DNA of 64,000 bases from Bremerella sp. JC817 (GCF_040718835.1 NZ_JBFEFG010000274.1:124001-188000); one strand, 5' to 3'. Positions 37,085-46,705 are shown, counted from the first letter of the stretch. Numbers and translations: made by a program. The notes: a model not told the origin generated them from the sequence alone.

Positions 37085-37537
37085 ATGAACCGTGCCACCC
37101 CGCCGATCGCAAAATACCAAACATCTTTGAAGGCTCTATTGCTGATAACGACGGTCTTGGCAACTGTCTGTGCTTGGTATCGCCATGACCCTTTTGAGCG
37201 ATCTGTTGAAGCGGTTCTGAGCCATGGGGGCGGGGTTTCTTACAGCGATCAGACGATTTATGTGAGCTTTGGGCCTTGTATGCCGAGCGGGGCTGCCGAG
37301 TCGTGGATAAATCGAAATCCAGGTGATGTCGCTGTTGGGGATCTCCACGAGATTCATGACGAATTGAAAATACTCGCAACTTCCTGCAAGACGTTCAAAA
37401 TAGAGTTTTCAGACGTGGCTCAGGCAAATGGAGTGAAGCAATACTTAGATTGCACCCTTACCCAAGAAAGAACCGTGAACCTGGTTGAGCGACAGCCGGG
37501 TTGGCAGATCTTGGTGGTGCGGAAAGACGAACCCTGA
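37085..37537 (+). CDS. Small membrane-anchored hypothetical protein
   Basis: 150 residues. One N-terminal membrane segment (about 15-30, SLKALLLITTVLATVCAWY) with the preceding YQTSLK resembles a common planctomycete start, in which a short basic tail leads into a membrane helix. The remaining 115 residues are a soluble domain, probably periplasmic. Not recognised. It converges on the EEP-family gene at 37545. Confidence 0.65.
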   Translation: MNRATPPIAKYQTSLKALLLITTVLATVCAWYRHDPFERSVEAVLSHGGGVSYSDQTIYVSFGPCMPSGAAESWINRNPGDVAVGDLHEIHDELKILATSCKTFKIEFSDVAQANGVKQYLDCTLTQERTVNLVERQPGWQILVVRKDEP

Positions 37538-37544
37538 TGCCGTT

Positions 37545-38675
37545 TTATTTGTTCGGATCCGCATCGATGTTTCGCTGCTGGGCGTCTTGTTCCCCTTCCT
37601 TCACGATCTCTTGAGCTTCCACTTCATCGAAGGAATCGGCTGTTTCAGGCACGGCATTGCCGGTGACATGAAATTCTGCCAGCACCGCGAAATGATCGGA
37701 GCCGGGGAGTCTTACCCGTTGAAACTGACCGACCGTAGATCCTTGAGAGAGGAACACGTGATCGATGGGGTAACGAAACGGCGGGTAGTCGGCGTGAAAC
37801 GTGGTCAGCAGCGCGCGTCCCACACGGGGATCCCCCAGTCCGCTTAAGCGTTTGAAGAGAAGGGTGGTGTGGGACCAGGCCACATCGTTGAAGTCTCCCG
37901 TAACCAACCAAGCCGTATCCGGATTGGCTTGAACTTCTTTCGCGACCAGAACAAGTTCGGCATCTCGCACGCGACTGTCGCGGCGTCCCCCTGGCGTCTC
38001 ATCCTTCAGCCCTGGCGGGGTCGGGTGCACGCCCGCCACTTCGATGGTTTTGCCATCAGACAGCTCAAGAGTCGCAAAGATCGATGGCCTCCGCTCCGTG
38101 ACCAGGTACTTTACCTGTTCCCGTTGAATTGGCAACTTACTCCACAACGCCAAACCGAGTCCCTCGTCGCGGATGACTTCCACCCGGTGCGGATATGCCT
38201 GACGAAGCGAATCGAGTTTGGTTTGCCACTCTTGATTGACTTCAATCAAAAGCAGCAGGTCTGGATCATGCTGCTCGATTACCTGCGACACTTCGTCGAA
38301 TTGGGTGTTGCTGAATTTGACGTTCGCCACCATCAGCCGAAGATTTTCTTGCTCCGTTGCATTTGCCAACTCTTGCGGCCAAAGCGGTGTGAATGGGAGC
38401 ACATGGGCTGCCTGCCAACAAGCCACGGCCAGAATGCCACCGCCAAGCACCCAGTGCTCTCGCCGGAAACCGCAAGTTCCCCAGGCATAAGCAACGGTTG
38501 CCAAAGTGGGTATCAGCAGCAAAACCAATAACTGAACCCGAGGGAAATCACATAACCGAACGACCCAGTAACCCGTGTTTACTAAAGGTGCCAGCGACAC
38601 GAGAACCAAAACGGCAAGGGTCAACCTTGCCAGCCAGGAGAGTGCCGAGTTGAAAGGAGTGGGTAAATTCGACAC
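37545..38675 (-). CDS. Membrane-anchored endonuclease/exonuclease/phosphatase-family protein
   Basis: 376 residues. Three N-terminal membrane segments (about 10-95) precede an EEP domain with LMVANVKFSN (the first Asn motif), DPDLLLLIEVNQEW (Glu), GVHPTPPG, VTGDFNDVAWS and the terminal GSDHFAVLAEF. The catalytic pattern is complete. Such membrane-linked EEP proteins are widespread, but their substrates are unknown. The GTG at 38675 (SNLPTPFNSALSW) is chosen; a longer frame to 38873 adds an N-terminus without signal-like character. The C-terminal 40 residues are acidic. Confidence 0.82.
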   Translation of the reverse strand: MSNLPTPFNSALSWLARLTLAVLVLVSLAPLVNTGYWVVRLCDFPRVQLLVLLLIPTLATVAYAWGTCGFRREHWVLGGGILAVACWQAAHVLPFTPLWPQELANATEQENLRLMVANVKFSNTQFDEVSQVIEQHDPDLLLLIEVNQEWQTKLDSLRQAYPHRVEVIRDEGLGLALWSKLPIQREQVKYLVTERRPSIFATLELSDGKTIEVAGVHPTPPGLKDETPGGRRDSRVRDAELVLVAKEVQANPDTAWLVTGDFNDVAWSHTTLLFKRLSGLGDPRVGRALLTTFHADYPPFRYPIDHVFLSQGSTVGQFQRVRLPGSDHFAVLAEFHVTGNAVPETADSFDEVEAQEIVKEGEQDAQQRNIDADPNK

Positions 38676-38942
38676 GCAACAAATTTTGCCTATAAGAATG
38701 CAGCCGGGATGAACCGGCGGGTGTGGCACTACTGCCCTCAGCAGTGTGACGTGAAATGACAGCCGATTCACTATTCTCCTTGCAAACCATATGCCGTTGC
38801 AAGCTGGCTGGTTCGCTCCCGCGGAATGGCAGCGCAAGAACTCGAATCGGATTGCATCGAAGTCAGCGGACATCTACATTTGATGTGCACGTGACATCAT
38901 GCATAAAACCAGCCTGTTTACCTCCCGCTAGTCGACTCGCCC

Positions 38943-40028
38943 ATGACTTTCTTGCCTCGCTCTGCCGCCATCCTTATCTTTTCGCTGCTGCTCACCTCGC
39001 TGGCCCTGGCAGCCGAAGTTTCGTGGCTGGAAGACGTGACGACGCCTCCGGCAGATGTCCCTCAGGTAGGATCAAACACGCTATCCGGAATCGAATCGCT
39101 GGCCGACTGGCAGAAGGAACGCGAAGCGATCGCTCAGCGCTGGAGCGAGTTCCTTGGGGCGTATCACTTTGCCGACCTTCCGCTGGAGGTCGAAACGCTG
39201 AAAGAAGAACGCCTGGAAAATTGTACGCGGCGGTTGATTCGGTATCAGGCAGAACCCGGTCGACGGGTGCGTGCCTATCTACTGCTGCCACACGATAGTG
39301 GCGATGCGAAGTTGCCCGCGATCGTGGCTCTGCATGGGACGAGTCCGCAGACGTTCGACAAGCTGGTCGGCCTAGCGGCGGAACCGGAGCGGCACATGGG
39401 ACTGCGTCTGGCAATGCAGGGATTTGTGGTGATCTGCCCTGAGAATTACCTGTGGGAGCAGAAGTCGTACGTCGTCTCCACCACCGCCGCGCTGAAGTCC
39501 CATCCTGGCAGTAAGGGGATGGCCGTGATGTTGGCCGATGCGAAGCGAGCGGTCGATCTGCTTGCCACGCTGCCCAACGTCGATACCCACAGGATCGGTG
39601 CCTACGGGCACTCACTTGGTGCCAAGGAAGCGTTTTACCTGGCGGCGATGGACGATCGCATCGTTGCGGCGGTTGCTAGTGAAGGGGGGATCGAAATTGG
39701 TTTCAGCAACTGGGACGCGATCTGGTATCTCGGCCCTGATGTGAAGCGAGCCGACTTCGCTCTCAGCCATCACCAGTTGGTCCAGCGGATCGCCGGTCGC
39801 CCCTTCCTGATTCTTGGGGGCGAAACGGGCAAGGGATGTGCCGACGGCAAACGAAGCTGGCCTGCGTTGATCTCAGGACAGCAGGTTGCCCGGAAGTTCT
39901 ATGGCGAACCAACGCGGATTGGCATGCTAAACCACGGGCAAGGGCATTCGCTTTCGTGGGAATCGGGACAACGCGTGATCGAGTGGCTCGTCGCCTACGT
40001 AAAGGATCGCCCGCAGGTATCGCCTTAA
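38943..40028 (+). CDS. Secreted alpha/beta-hydrolase (acetyl-xylan-esterase/dienelactone-hydrolase-like)
   Basis: 361 residues with a signal peptide (hydrophobic 8-23). PAIVALHGTSPQT is the oxyanion-hole strand, GAYGHSLGAKEAFYL the nucleophile elbow (Ser224), and FLILGGETGKG the acid loop. NHGQGHSLSWES carries the catalytic His. It belongs with large carbohydrate-esterase-like hydrolases, which remove acetyl or similar groups from polysaccharides. The next gene, also a secreted esterase, starts 92 bp downstream, so they may act on the same substrate. Confidence 0.88.
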   Translation: MTFLPRSAAILIFSLLLTSLALAAEVSWLEDVTTPPADVPQVGSNTLSGIESLADWQKEREAIAQRWSEFLGAYHFADLPLEVETLKEERLENCTRRLIRYQAEPGRRVRAYLLLPHDSGDAKLPAIVALHGTSPQTFDKLVGLAAEPERHMGLRLAMQGFVVICPENYLWEQKSYVVSTTAALKSHPGSKGMAVMLADAKRAVDLLATLPNVDTHRIGAYGHSLGAKEAFYLAAMDDRIVAAVASEGGIEIGFSNWDAIWYLGPDVKRADFALSHHQLVQRIAGRPFLILGGETGKGCADGKRSWPALISGQQVARKFYGEPTRIGMLNHGQGHSLSWESGQRVIEWLVAYVKDRPQVSP

Positions 40029-40120
40029 CCGTTCCGCAGGGCGATTGTTGGCATCCCGCCGATGGATGGGCTACGATAATTGGCGACAAACCCACCATCC
40101 CCTCCGTCGAGATCCGACAC

Positions 40121-40966
40121 ATGCCACATCTTCGCCTCGCATTTACGCTGCTGTTCCTTCTTTCTGCTTCGCCGCTGTTGTCGGCCACCAAACCGGTTGG
40201 CGAGCCCACGGTTTATAAGACGGTCGATGGCAAGCCGCTGACGCTTTACGTCACCAAGCCTGCCGATTGGAAGAAATCGGACACACGTCCTGCCGTGGTG
40301 TTCTTTCATGGTGGCGGCTGGGTCGGCGGTGCCCCTGGGCAATTCACCGAACATAGTAAGCACCTGGCGAAAGAAGGACTGGTTTGCGTTCAGGTGCAGT
40401 ATCGCCTGCTCGATCGCGACAACAACGATCCACCGACCATCTGCGTTGAAGATGCTTTAGACGCGATGCGTTGGGTTCGTTCGCACGCCAGCGAGCTAGG
40501 GATCGATCCCAATCGCATCGCCAGTGCGGGCGGTTCGGCAGGGGGTCACCTGGCGGCTTACCTGGGTACCGTCACGCAGAAGGAAGAAGGCGTTTCGACC
40601 AAGCCGAACGCGATGATCTTGTTCAACCCGGTCTACAACAACGGCAAGGGTGGTTGGGGTGCTGGCCGCGTCAAAGATCGCGTCGCGGAGTTCTCGCCGG
40701 CCCACAACATCAGCCAGGACGACCCACCCCACATCGTGTTTCTCGGTTCGCAAGACAAGCTGATCCCGGTCTCGACTGCGGAAGACTTTCAAAAGAAGTC
40801 GCAGTCGGCCGGCGTCACCAGCGAACTGCGAATCTATGAAGGGCAAGGGCACGGATTCTTCAATCACGGCCGTGACAAGAATCGTTGGTACAACGAAACC
40901 GTCAGCGAGATGGACAAGTTCCTCACCTCGCTGGGCTGGATCGACTCGAGCAAGTCGTCCAAGTAG
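40121..40966 (+). CDS. Secreted esterase/lipase of the hormone-sensitive-lipase type
   Basis: 281 residues with a signal peptide (LLFLLSASPLLSA). The HGGGW motif (63-67) forms the oxyanion hole and GGSAGG (137-142, Ser139) holds the nucleophile. GSQDKLIPV supplies the Asp and GHGFFNHG the His. This is the BD-FAE/HSL pattern of carboxylesterases and feruloyl esterases. Two in a row suggests polysaccharide deacylation. The ATG at 40121 is the first with a signal peptide. It abuts the convergent GH71/99-like gene. Confidence 0.9.
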   Translation: MPHLRLAFTLLFLLSASPLLSATKPVGEPTVYKTVDGKPLTLYVTKPADWKKSDTRPAVVFFHGGGWVGGAPGQFTEHSKHLAKEGLVCVQVQYRLLDRDNNDPPTICVEDALDAMRWVRSHASELGIDPNRIASAGGSAGGHLAAYLGTVTQKEEGVSTKPNAMILFNPVYNNGKGGWGAGRVKDRVAEFSPAHNISQDDPPHIVFLGSQDKLIPVSTAEDFQKKSQSAGVTSELRIYEGQGHGFFNHGRDKNRWYNETVSEMDKFLTSLGWIDSSKSSK

Positions 40967-42232
40967 CTAACGCTGCGGCGTGATTGTGATTTGCTCCGAG
41001 ATCGGCACTTCGCCTCGGAGCATGCGGCCACCTTCGCCAGCCAATCGCAGGTACCAGTCGCTCGGCAAACCATCGTACGTGGCGTAGCTTCCTTGGGTCG
41101 GCGGATCGTTGGTCACTTTGAAGATCGCGGTCGCTTCGTCGACTTCGTCGAACATTGCTACGTAGACCATCCCTGTCTTCAGCTTCGCAGCAGCAACCCA
41201 CTGCTCCCAGAAGAAGTCTCCGCGACGCCGCTCGATGGTGTCGCGTTGGGCTACGGGACCTTTCAAATTCGTCCAGGCAAACCCAGGATAGATCACCGGC
41301 AACAACCGGACACCTGCTTCGGTAGCAGCGACTTGATCTCCTTTCCAGATGTTGGTGTTGGCGATCTTCTCACCGCCACGCATCTCGATGTTGCCCACAT
41401 TCCAGGGGCTGATCACATCGAGCTTCCGATAGGCGGCGGCCCACTGTGGATCGCGATCGCGTCGCCACTGCGGCGGGACGCCTCCGATGACGGTCGCCCG
41501 GTAGGGACCTTCTTCATGGAAGAAGTCGATCAACTGGTGGGCGAGCTTCGCATCGAAGCGGTCGGAATAAAGTCCCCACAGAAAGACCACCGGCAAACCG
41601 TCGTGATCGAGGTAGCGTTCGTCACGCGTCACCTTGCGCCGATCACACAACTCTCGCCAGTCCTCAGTCAGCCGGTCGTAGATTCGCTCGGTTGGATAGC
41701 CTGACAGATCGTAGCAAATACCAAAGGCTCGGCCGGAGTCCTTCGCCGCGACACGAACGTTTTCGAGCACTTTCTCAAACGAAGGATCGCGCAGGTTCAC
41801 CAGAAAACGCTGCACGAAAGCGCCATCGATTCCATACTGCTGCATCCACTGGAAATGCCGCTGAATCGTTTCCTTGTTGACGCTGCTATACAGATAAGCA
41901 GGCGTTCCCCCGACATGCGAGAAACCAGGAACCGCGTACTTTTCGGTCGAGCTGAACTCGGACAGGTCTGGCCACATCTCGAACGTGAGCGACTGCGGCG
42001 TGATCGTGGAACGACGACTCCAATGGAGCCAACCACGCTCGGTGCCGTCGCCAGGACAACGAAACCAGCCCTGGTAACCGGTCATCACTTTGCCCTCCAG
42101 CGTGGTGGCATCGGTAACCGGTTTTGGCTGGGCGTGAAGGGGCGATTCCAGAAGAAGGCTGACCCCTGCTGCCAGCAGCAGGGTCAGCCAGAAAGTTCGA
42201 CGATGGGGCAGGGAGGTTGCCCGAGATTGCAT
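40967..42232 (-). CDS. Secreted glycoside hydrolase 71/99-like protein
   Basis: 421 residues with a signal peptide (about 1-34, hydrophobic LTLLLAAGVSLLL). The mature protein has the pattern of TIM-barrel enzymes acting on alpha-mannan or alpha-1,3-glucan: MTGYQGWFRCPGDG near the start, QWMQQYGIDGAFVQRFL, GICYDLSGY, DGLPVVFLWGL, RATVIGGVPPQWRRD, DVISPWNVGN, YPGFAWTNLKG and YVAMFDEVDEATAIFK. The last acids fit the GH71/GH99 catalytic region, but I cannot fix the pair. It probably digests algal or yeast-like polysaccharide together with the two neighbouring esterases. Confidence 0.8.
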   Translation of the reverse strand: MQSRATSLPHRRTFWLTLLLAAGVSLLLESPLHAQPKPVTDATTLEGKVMTGYQGWFRCPGDGTERGWLHWSRRSTITPQSLTFEMWPDLSEFSSTEKYAVPGFSHVGGTPAYLYSSVNKETIQRHFQWMQQYGIDGAFVQRFLVNLRDPSFEKVLENVRVAAKDSGRAFGICYDLSGYPTERIYDRLTEDWRELCDRRKVTRDERYLDHDGLPVVFLWGLYSDRFDAKLAHQLIDFFHEEGPYRATVIGGVPPQWRRDRDPQWAAAYRKLDVISPWNVGNIEMRGGEKIANTNIWKGDQVAATEAGVRLLPVIYPGFAWTNLKGPVAQRDTIERRRGDFFWEQWVAAAKLKTGMVYVAMFDEVDEATAIFKVTNDPPTQGSYATYDGLPSDWYLRLAGEGGRMLRGEVPISEQITITPQR

Positions 42233-42277
42233 AACCAGTCCTCGGCAGATTCTAAAAGGGCGTTTGGGCCCCGTCTT

Positions 42278-43792
42278 CTATCGCGAGGCCACTGACTCCA
42301 TTGTACCCTCGCTGGTCGAGGAAATCTTGTCAGCATCCGCGTCGGTTACTGGGCGTTCGGCGACTCGATCAGGGACCATTTCCGCCGACTCTGGAGCTTT
42401 CAGCGATTTCAGGAAGCTGATCACGCTGAACTGTTCTTCTTCATTCAGCCGCATGAAGGTCGCGGTCGCTCCGCGTGCTTCGCCGTTGTGCATTTCGATG
42501 GCGGCACGAATCGACTCGGCACGTCCGTCGTGAAGATAAGGTGCCGAATCGGCGACGCCCCAGAGTGGCGGAGTGCGATACTCGCGGTATTCCTTGCGAT
42601 CTTCTTTGATCGCCACGCTGTACTTCTCGACGATGACCTGGGGAGGATTGTACTCCGAACCATAGTAGGTCGGCATCTCGAACCGGTCTTCAATGCTGAC
42701 CACTTGCACCGGAATACGCTGGGCAGGGATTGGATCTTCAAACTCAGGGCCCATGTCATGCAGCAGGAAGTCGGAGAAGACACCCTTCAATGCGCCAACG
42801 TCTTCGACATGGCACGAAGCGCAGCCGATCGATTCGAACAGCAGATGTCCCTGGGTCACGCGGCTGCGGGCGTTCGGATCTTCCGGAAGGACTTGTGCCG
42901 GACGAGGTAGTGCGGCGACGAAGTCAATCAACTGCTTCGTCTGATCAGCCGTCAGATCGACGCCTTCCAGTTGTTCGTTCGGTTTGGTTGGATCCGGCGA
43001 CTGATACATCTGATCGACCTGCAAACCTACTTCGGCAGCACATGCTCCTTTCACGAACGCGCCGAGATCATTCAATTGACCTCGCCAGCCAAAACGACCG
43101 ACCTTTCGCCCCGATATCCCCGTTTCGTTACTCGTAAGAAGTTGAGCCCGCGCGATCGCTTCGATGTCGGAATCGAGGACCTTGTCTGCGATCTCGCCGG
43201 CACCAAACAATTGCGGTGGGTTGCGTTCGGCCAGGGCGAACTGCAGGTCCTTCGTGTAGGTCACCAGTTTCAGCGGAAGGAACCCGAGGTCGCTGAGGTT
43301 GCGTTCTCGCAGCATGCGACGCATACGAGTTCGCGAATTGAACGTTTCTTCGAGCGGCTGAGTCACGCTGGCGTGGATTGCAGCGTACTCAGGGTTGGTA
43401 CTGTAACGATGCAGCAGAACGCCGGTCGAAATGTTGCCATCGTTGTTGACGAACAGCGGATGCATCGTTCGCAGACGGTTACGAATGGAATCGATGTTGC
43501 GCGAGGTGAACTTGCCCGGCTCAGGGACGAAGGCGAGCATCTGGGCGTTGCTCTCGTTCGCACCACTTCCGCCGATGCCTCCTTGGGCGTGACAGGCGAC
43601 GCAACTGTTCGCGTTGTAAACCGGTCCCAGGCCATCGCCATTGGGACTGAGGGTATCGTTCGGTTTCCATTGATGTGTGAAGAGCTCACGACCACGCTCG
43701 ATCGATTCCGGATCGGAATCAAACTGAGCCCATACCGGGCTTGCCAGGCAACCGATGCCTAGCAATACGAGAAGAGATGGGAGACGAGACAT
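42278..43792 (-). CDS. Di-heme c-type cytochrome of the DUF1111 (thiol oxidoreductase-like) family
   Basis: About 504 residues with a signal peptide (LPSLLVLLGIGCLASPVWA). Two heme-binding sites: CVACH (64-68) and CASCH near residue 325. ELFTHQWKPNDTLSPNGDGLGPVYN and the late PPLWGVADSAPYLHDGRAESIRAAIEMH are marks of the di-heme oxidoreductase family. It should be periplasmic and carry electrons. A paralogue is encoded just upstream on the same strand with the same order, so the pair arose by tandem duplication. The start at 43792 has AAGGGGA at good spacing; ATG at 43798 lies too close to it. Confidence 0.92.
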   Translation of the reverse strand: MSRLPSLLVLLGIGCLASPVWAQFDSDPESIERGRELFTHQWKPNDTLSPNGDGLGPVYNANSCVACHAQGGIGGSGANESNAQMLAFVPEPGKFTSRNIDSIRNRLRTMHPLFVNNDGNISTGVLLHRYSTNPEYAAIHASVTQPLEETFNSRTRMRRMLRERNLSDLGFLPLKLVTYTKDLQFALAERNPPQLFGAGEIADKVLDSDIEAIARAQLLTSNETGISGRKVGRFGWRGQLNDLGAFVKGACAAEVGLQVDQMYQSPDPTKPNEQLEGVDLTADQTKQLIDFVAALPRPAQVLPEDPNARSRVTQGHLLFESIGCASCHVEDVGALKGVFSDFLLHDMGPEFEDPIPAQRIPVQVVSIEDRFEMPTYYGSEYNPPQVIVEKYSVAIKEDRKEYREYRTPPLWGVADSAPYLHDGRAESIRAAIEMHNGEARGATATFMRLNEEEQFSVISFLKSLKAPESAEMVPDRVAERPVTDADADKISSTSEGTMESVASR

Positions 43793-43943
43793 TTCCATTC
43801 CCCTTGTTCCACGAAGCGACTTCCACCAGCAAATGCGGGTTCCTACCCACCTGTTTAAGGCAATGTCCCTTAGCTGGCAAACAATTTGCAAACACCTAGC
43901 CGCAAATTGCGCAATAGATTGTCTCCCAAAAAATCCTTACCAC

Positions 43944-45425
43944 CTACCGCGACTGAACAGGCATCGTTGATGAGCGATTACTGACCTGAGTTTCGGTCTT
44001 CTGTGGTGGTGCTGGCTCTGCGGATAAAGGAGCCTTCAGCGTTTCGAGGAACTTCAGCAGCGCGAACTGCTGCTCCTCTTTCAGTAGCGAGAAGCGACGA
44101 AAAGAGGAGTACGCTTCGCCGCCATGCCACTCGATGGCAGCCCGTAACGTTGTCGCGCGACCATCATGCAGGTAAGGAGCCGAGTCGGCCACGCCCCAGA
44201 GCGGCGGCGTTTTGTATTCGCGATGTTGCTCTGGCTCGATCGCCAACTCGCGGACCAACTCGGTCGTGACTTTGCGGCGGACCATGCCATGGTACGAGGA
44301 AATCACATCCATGTTTTCTTGCAGGATGGTCTCCGTCTTGGGCTCGGCAGGGATCGGGTCTTCAAACTGCTGCCCCATGTCGTGCAGCAGGAAGTCGGAG
44401 TAAACCTCTTTCAGCGAACCAACGTCGGTCACATGGCACTCGGCACAACCCACTGCCGTAAAGAGATTCTGTCCTTCAATCGCCAACGCCTTGGCATCGT
44501 CGTCCGTCGGCATGACTCGCTCGGGGCGGGGCAGCTCGCGTACGTAGTTGACGAGTAGCGAAATCTGCTTCTCGTTTAGATCGGTTCCCTTCAGTTCATA
44601 CTCAGGACGAAGCGGGTCGGCCGTCTGATGAAACTCGGGGACCTGCAAACCAATTTCGATCGCGCACGCACCTTTCACGAACAGATCGAGGCTCCGCATC
44701 TGCCCACGCCAACCAAACTTGCCGGCCATTCGACCGGAGACACCAGTACGGCTGAGCTTCTGTGTTTCGACCAATTGCTTCAAATCCGCCTCGCGAATCT
44801 GCTTGTCGATGTCGTCGATACCAAACAGTTGCGGTGGATTGCGCTCGGCGGTTGCGTACTGCAAACCTTGGTCAAAGATCACAAGATTTAACGGCAACGC
44901 ATCGACCCCGCGGATGTCTCGCTTCCGCAGCATACGGCGGATACGGAGTCGCGTATTGAAATCGTTGGGAACTTCCGCCGTCACACGCTCGTGAATCGGA
45001 GCATAGTCGGGGTTCGTGCTTTTCCGATGCAGCAGCACGCCGAGCGAGAACTGGTCGTCTTTGTCGACGAAGTCAGGGTGCATTCCTTTCAAGTTCCCGA
45101 GAAACACCTTCAGGCCATCGTCCGAGAAGTCGCCTGTTTCTGGCAGAAAGGAGAGAAACTGGGCGTTGTGCGTGTTGTCGCCGGCGCCCCCAACACCACC
45201 TTGCGAATGGCATTCGACGCAGCTTCGACCGTTGAACAGTGGTCCCAGCCCGTCACCTTTCCGGCTAAGCTCGTCGTTCGGTTCCCATTGATGAAGAAAC
45301 AGATCACGGCCATTGAACTGATCTGGCGATTTCTTTTCCAACTCGGCGGAACTGCCGGACGTGCTCCAGCTACCGATTCCAATGCAAGTACAAGCGATCG
45401 TCAGAATCAGTTTGGTTCGAAACAT
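43944..45425 (-). CDS. Di-heme c-type cytochrome of the DUF1111 family, tandem paralogue
   Basis: About 493 residues with a signal peptide (LILTIACTCIGIGS). Heme sites are CVECH (69-73) and CAECH near 327. FLHQWEPNDELSRKGDGLGPLFN and PPLWGVADSAPYLHDGRATTLRAAIEWH parallel the downstream copy. The distal His and Met ligands cannot be placed with certainty. It lies about 150 bp upstream of its paralogue on the same strand. The start ATG at 45425 has AGAGGA seven bases upstream. msrB is divergent from it across a 217-bp gap. Confidence 0.92.
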   Translation of the reverse strand: MFRTKLILTIACTCIGIGSWSTSGSSAELEKKSPDQFNGRDLFLHQWEPNDELSRKGDGLGPLFNGRSCVECHSQGGVGGAGDNTHNAQFLSFLPETGDFSDDGLKVFLGNLKGMHPDFVDKDDQFSLGVLLHRKSTNPDYAPIHERVTAEVPNDFNTRLRIRRMLRKRDIRGVDALPLNLVIFDQGLQYATAERNPPQLFGIDDIDKQIREADLKQLVETQKLSRTGVSGRMAGKFGWRGQMRSLDLFVKGACAIEIGLQVPEFHQTADPLRPEYELKGTDLNEKQISLLVNYVRELPRPERVMPTDDDAKALAIEGQNLFTAVGCAECHVTDVGSLKEVYSDFLLHDMGQQFEDPIPAEPKTETILQENMDVISSYHGMVRRKVTTELVRELAIEPEQHREYKTPPLWGVADSAPYLHDGRATTLRAAIEWHGGEAYSSFRRFSLLKEEQQFALLKFLETLKAPLSAEPAPPQKTETQVSNRSSTMPVQSR

Positions 45426-45642
45426 GCTGTATCCTCTGCTGGGTTCAAACCGCCTATCAGAACTCCTCAAGCTATCACCTGTTTAGGGAATCACAACAGC
45501 GATGGCAAACAGAATGTCAAATTGCCGATCCAAACGGGTCTTGGGGCAGGAAACCAGGCCGGTGGATTGTTGCCCGGCGGCGAACGCCTAGAATGAAACT
45601 GCCTGATAAGTTCGTCCCTTTCCCCAGCCAGGAGCCGCGATT

Positions 45643-46059
45643 ATGTCGACCGAGTATAACTCGCTGAACGATGCCGAAGCGCACGTGATTCTTCGCAAAG
45701 GAACCGAACGTCCCTTCACCGGGGAATACACCGATCTGGCTGCCCCTGGCACGTTCATTTGCCGGCGCTGCAATCTGCCGCTTTATCAGTCCGACGATAA
45801 ATTCCATAGCCATTGCGGCTGGCCTAGTTTCGACGACGATCTTCCTGAAGCGGTGCTTCGCGTACCAGATGCCGATGGGCGAAGAACTGAGATTGTTTGC
45901 GCAAACTGCGATGGTCACCTGGGCCATGTCTTCGAGGGGGAAGGATTTACTCCCAAAGATACGCGCCACTGTGTAAACTCTATTTCCATGCGGTTCATCC
46001 CGGAAGGTGAACCATTGCCGGAGGTGATTCGCCCCAACGGATCATCTTCCTCCTCCTAG
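45643..46059 (+). CDS. msrB: Peptide-methionine (R)-S-oxide reductase MsrB
   Basis: Reduces methionine-R-sulfoxide in proteins after oxidative damage. 138 residues. Zinc ligands CRRC (40/43) and CANC (86/89), HSHCGWPSF (58) and the catalytic Cys110 in RHCVNSISMRF are all present. FEGEG and GHVF match the family. No signal peptide is seen, so it is cytoplasmic. The SGNH-like gene starts 19 bp downstream and is probably cotranscribed. Oxidative-stress gene oxyR lies 770 bp further on. Confidence 0.96.
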   Translation: MSTEYNSLNDAEAHVILRKGTERPFTGEYTDLAAPGTFICRRCNLPLYQSDDKFHSHCGWPSFDDDLPEAVLRVPDADGRRTEIVCANCDGHLGHVFEGEGFTPKDTRHCVNSISMRFIPEGEPLPEVIRPNGSSSSS

Positions 46060-46078
46060 GAAGTGAGCGTTTGCCATC

Positions 46079-46705
46079 ATGCCAGGTCACGTTGCTCTGT
46101 TGGGCGATTCCATCTTTGACAACGCCGCCTATGTACCTGAAGGCAAATCGGTGATCGAGCTTCTCAAAGGCAAGCTACCGGCAGACTGCGATGCAACCTT
46201 GCGCGCTGTCGACGGAGCCCGGGCGTCGGATGTCTTTCATCAGTCCAACGCGATCCCCAAAACAACGACCCACTTGGTGATGAGTATCGGAGGGAACGAT
46301 GCGTTGTGGGCATCGGGCGAGTTATTTACCGACGATCCTGCTCCGCTGGCGGAAGCGTTGCGACGCGTCGCGACCGCGGTCGATACGTTCGCTCAGGAAT
46401 ATCGCGAACTGATCCTGCATCTGCTTCTGAAGGAATTACCGCTGGCCGTTTGCACGATCTACGATTCCATTCCTGGGATGGGCGTTGCGGAGCGAGCCGG
46501 CCTGGGTGTCTACAACGATGTGATCACACGAACGGCCTTCCGCAACAATCTTCCGCTCATCGATCTGCGACTGATCTGTGATGACCCCGGCGATTATTCT
46601 CCCATCTCGCCGATCGAACCATCGGCCCAGGGGAGTGAGAAAATTGCCCAGGTCATCGCCGATGCCTTGATGCAAACGGGCAATTCTCGTCGAGTCTTCA
46701 TCTGA
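46079..46705 (+). CDS. SGNH/GDSL-like hydrolase lacking the usual C-terminal His
   Basis: 208 residues, no signal peptide. Block I is LLGDSIFDN (Asp10-Ser11), block III has MSIGGNDALW (Gly71-Asn73-Asp74). Block V should have Asp-x-x-His, but the last 90 residues contain no His; the region instead reads SPISPIEPSAQGSEKIA. The enzyme may use another base, or have altered function. It overlaps no gene and follows msrB by 19 bp, suggesting an operon. Confidence 0.8.
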   Translation: MPGHVALLGDSIFDNAAYVPEGKSVIELLKGKLPADCDATLRAVDGARASDVFHQSNAIPKTTTHLVMSIGGNDALWASGELFTDDPAPLAEALRRVATAVDTFAQEYRELILHLLLKELPLAVCTIYDSIPGMGVAERAGLGVYNDVITRTAFRNNLPLIDLRLICDDPGDYSPISPIEPSAQGSEKIAQVIADALMQTGNSRRVFI

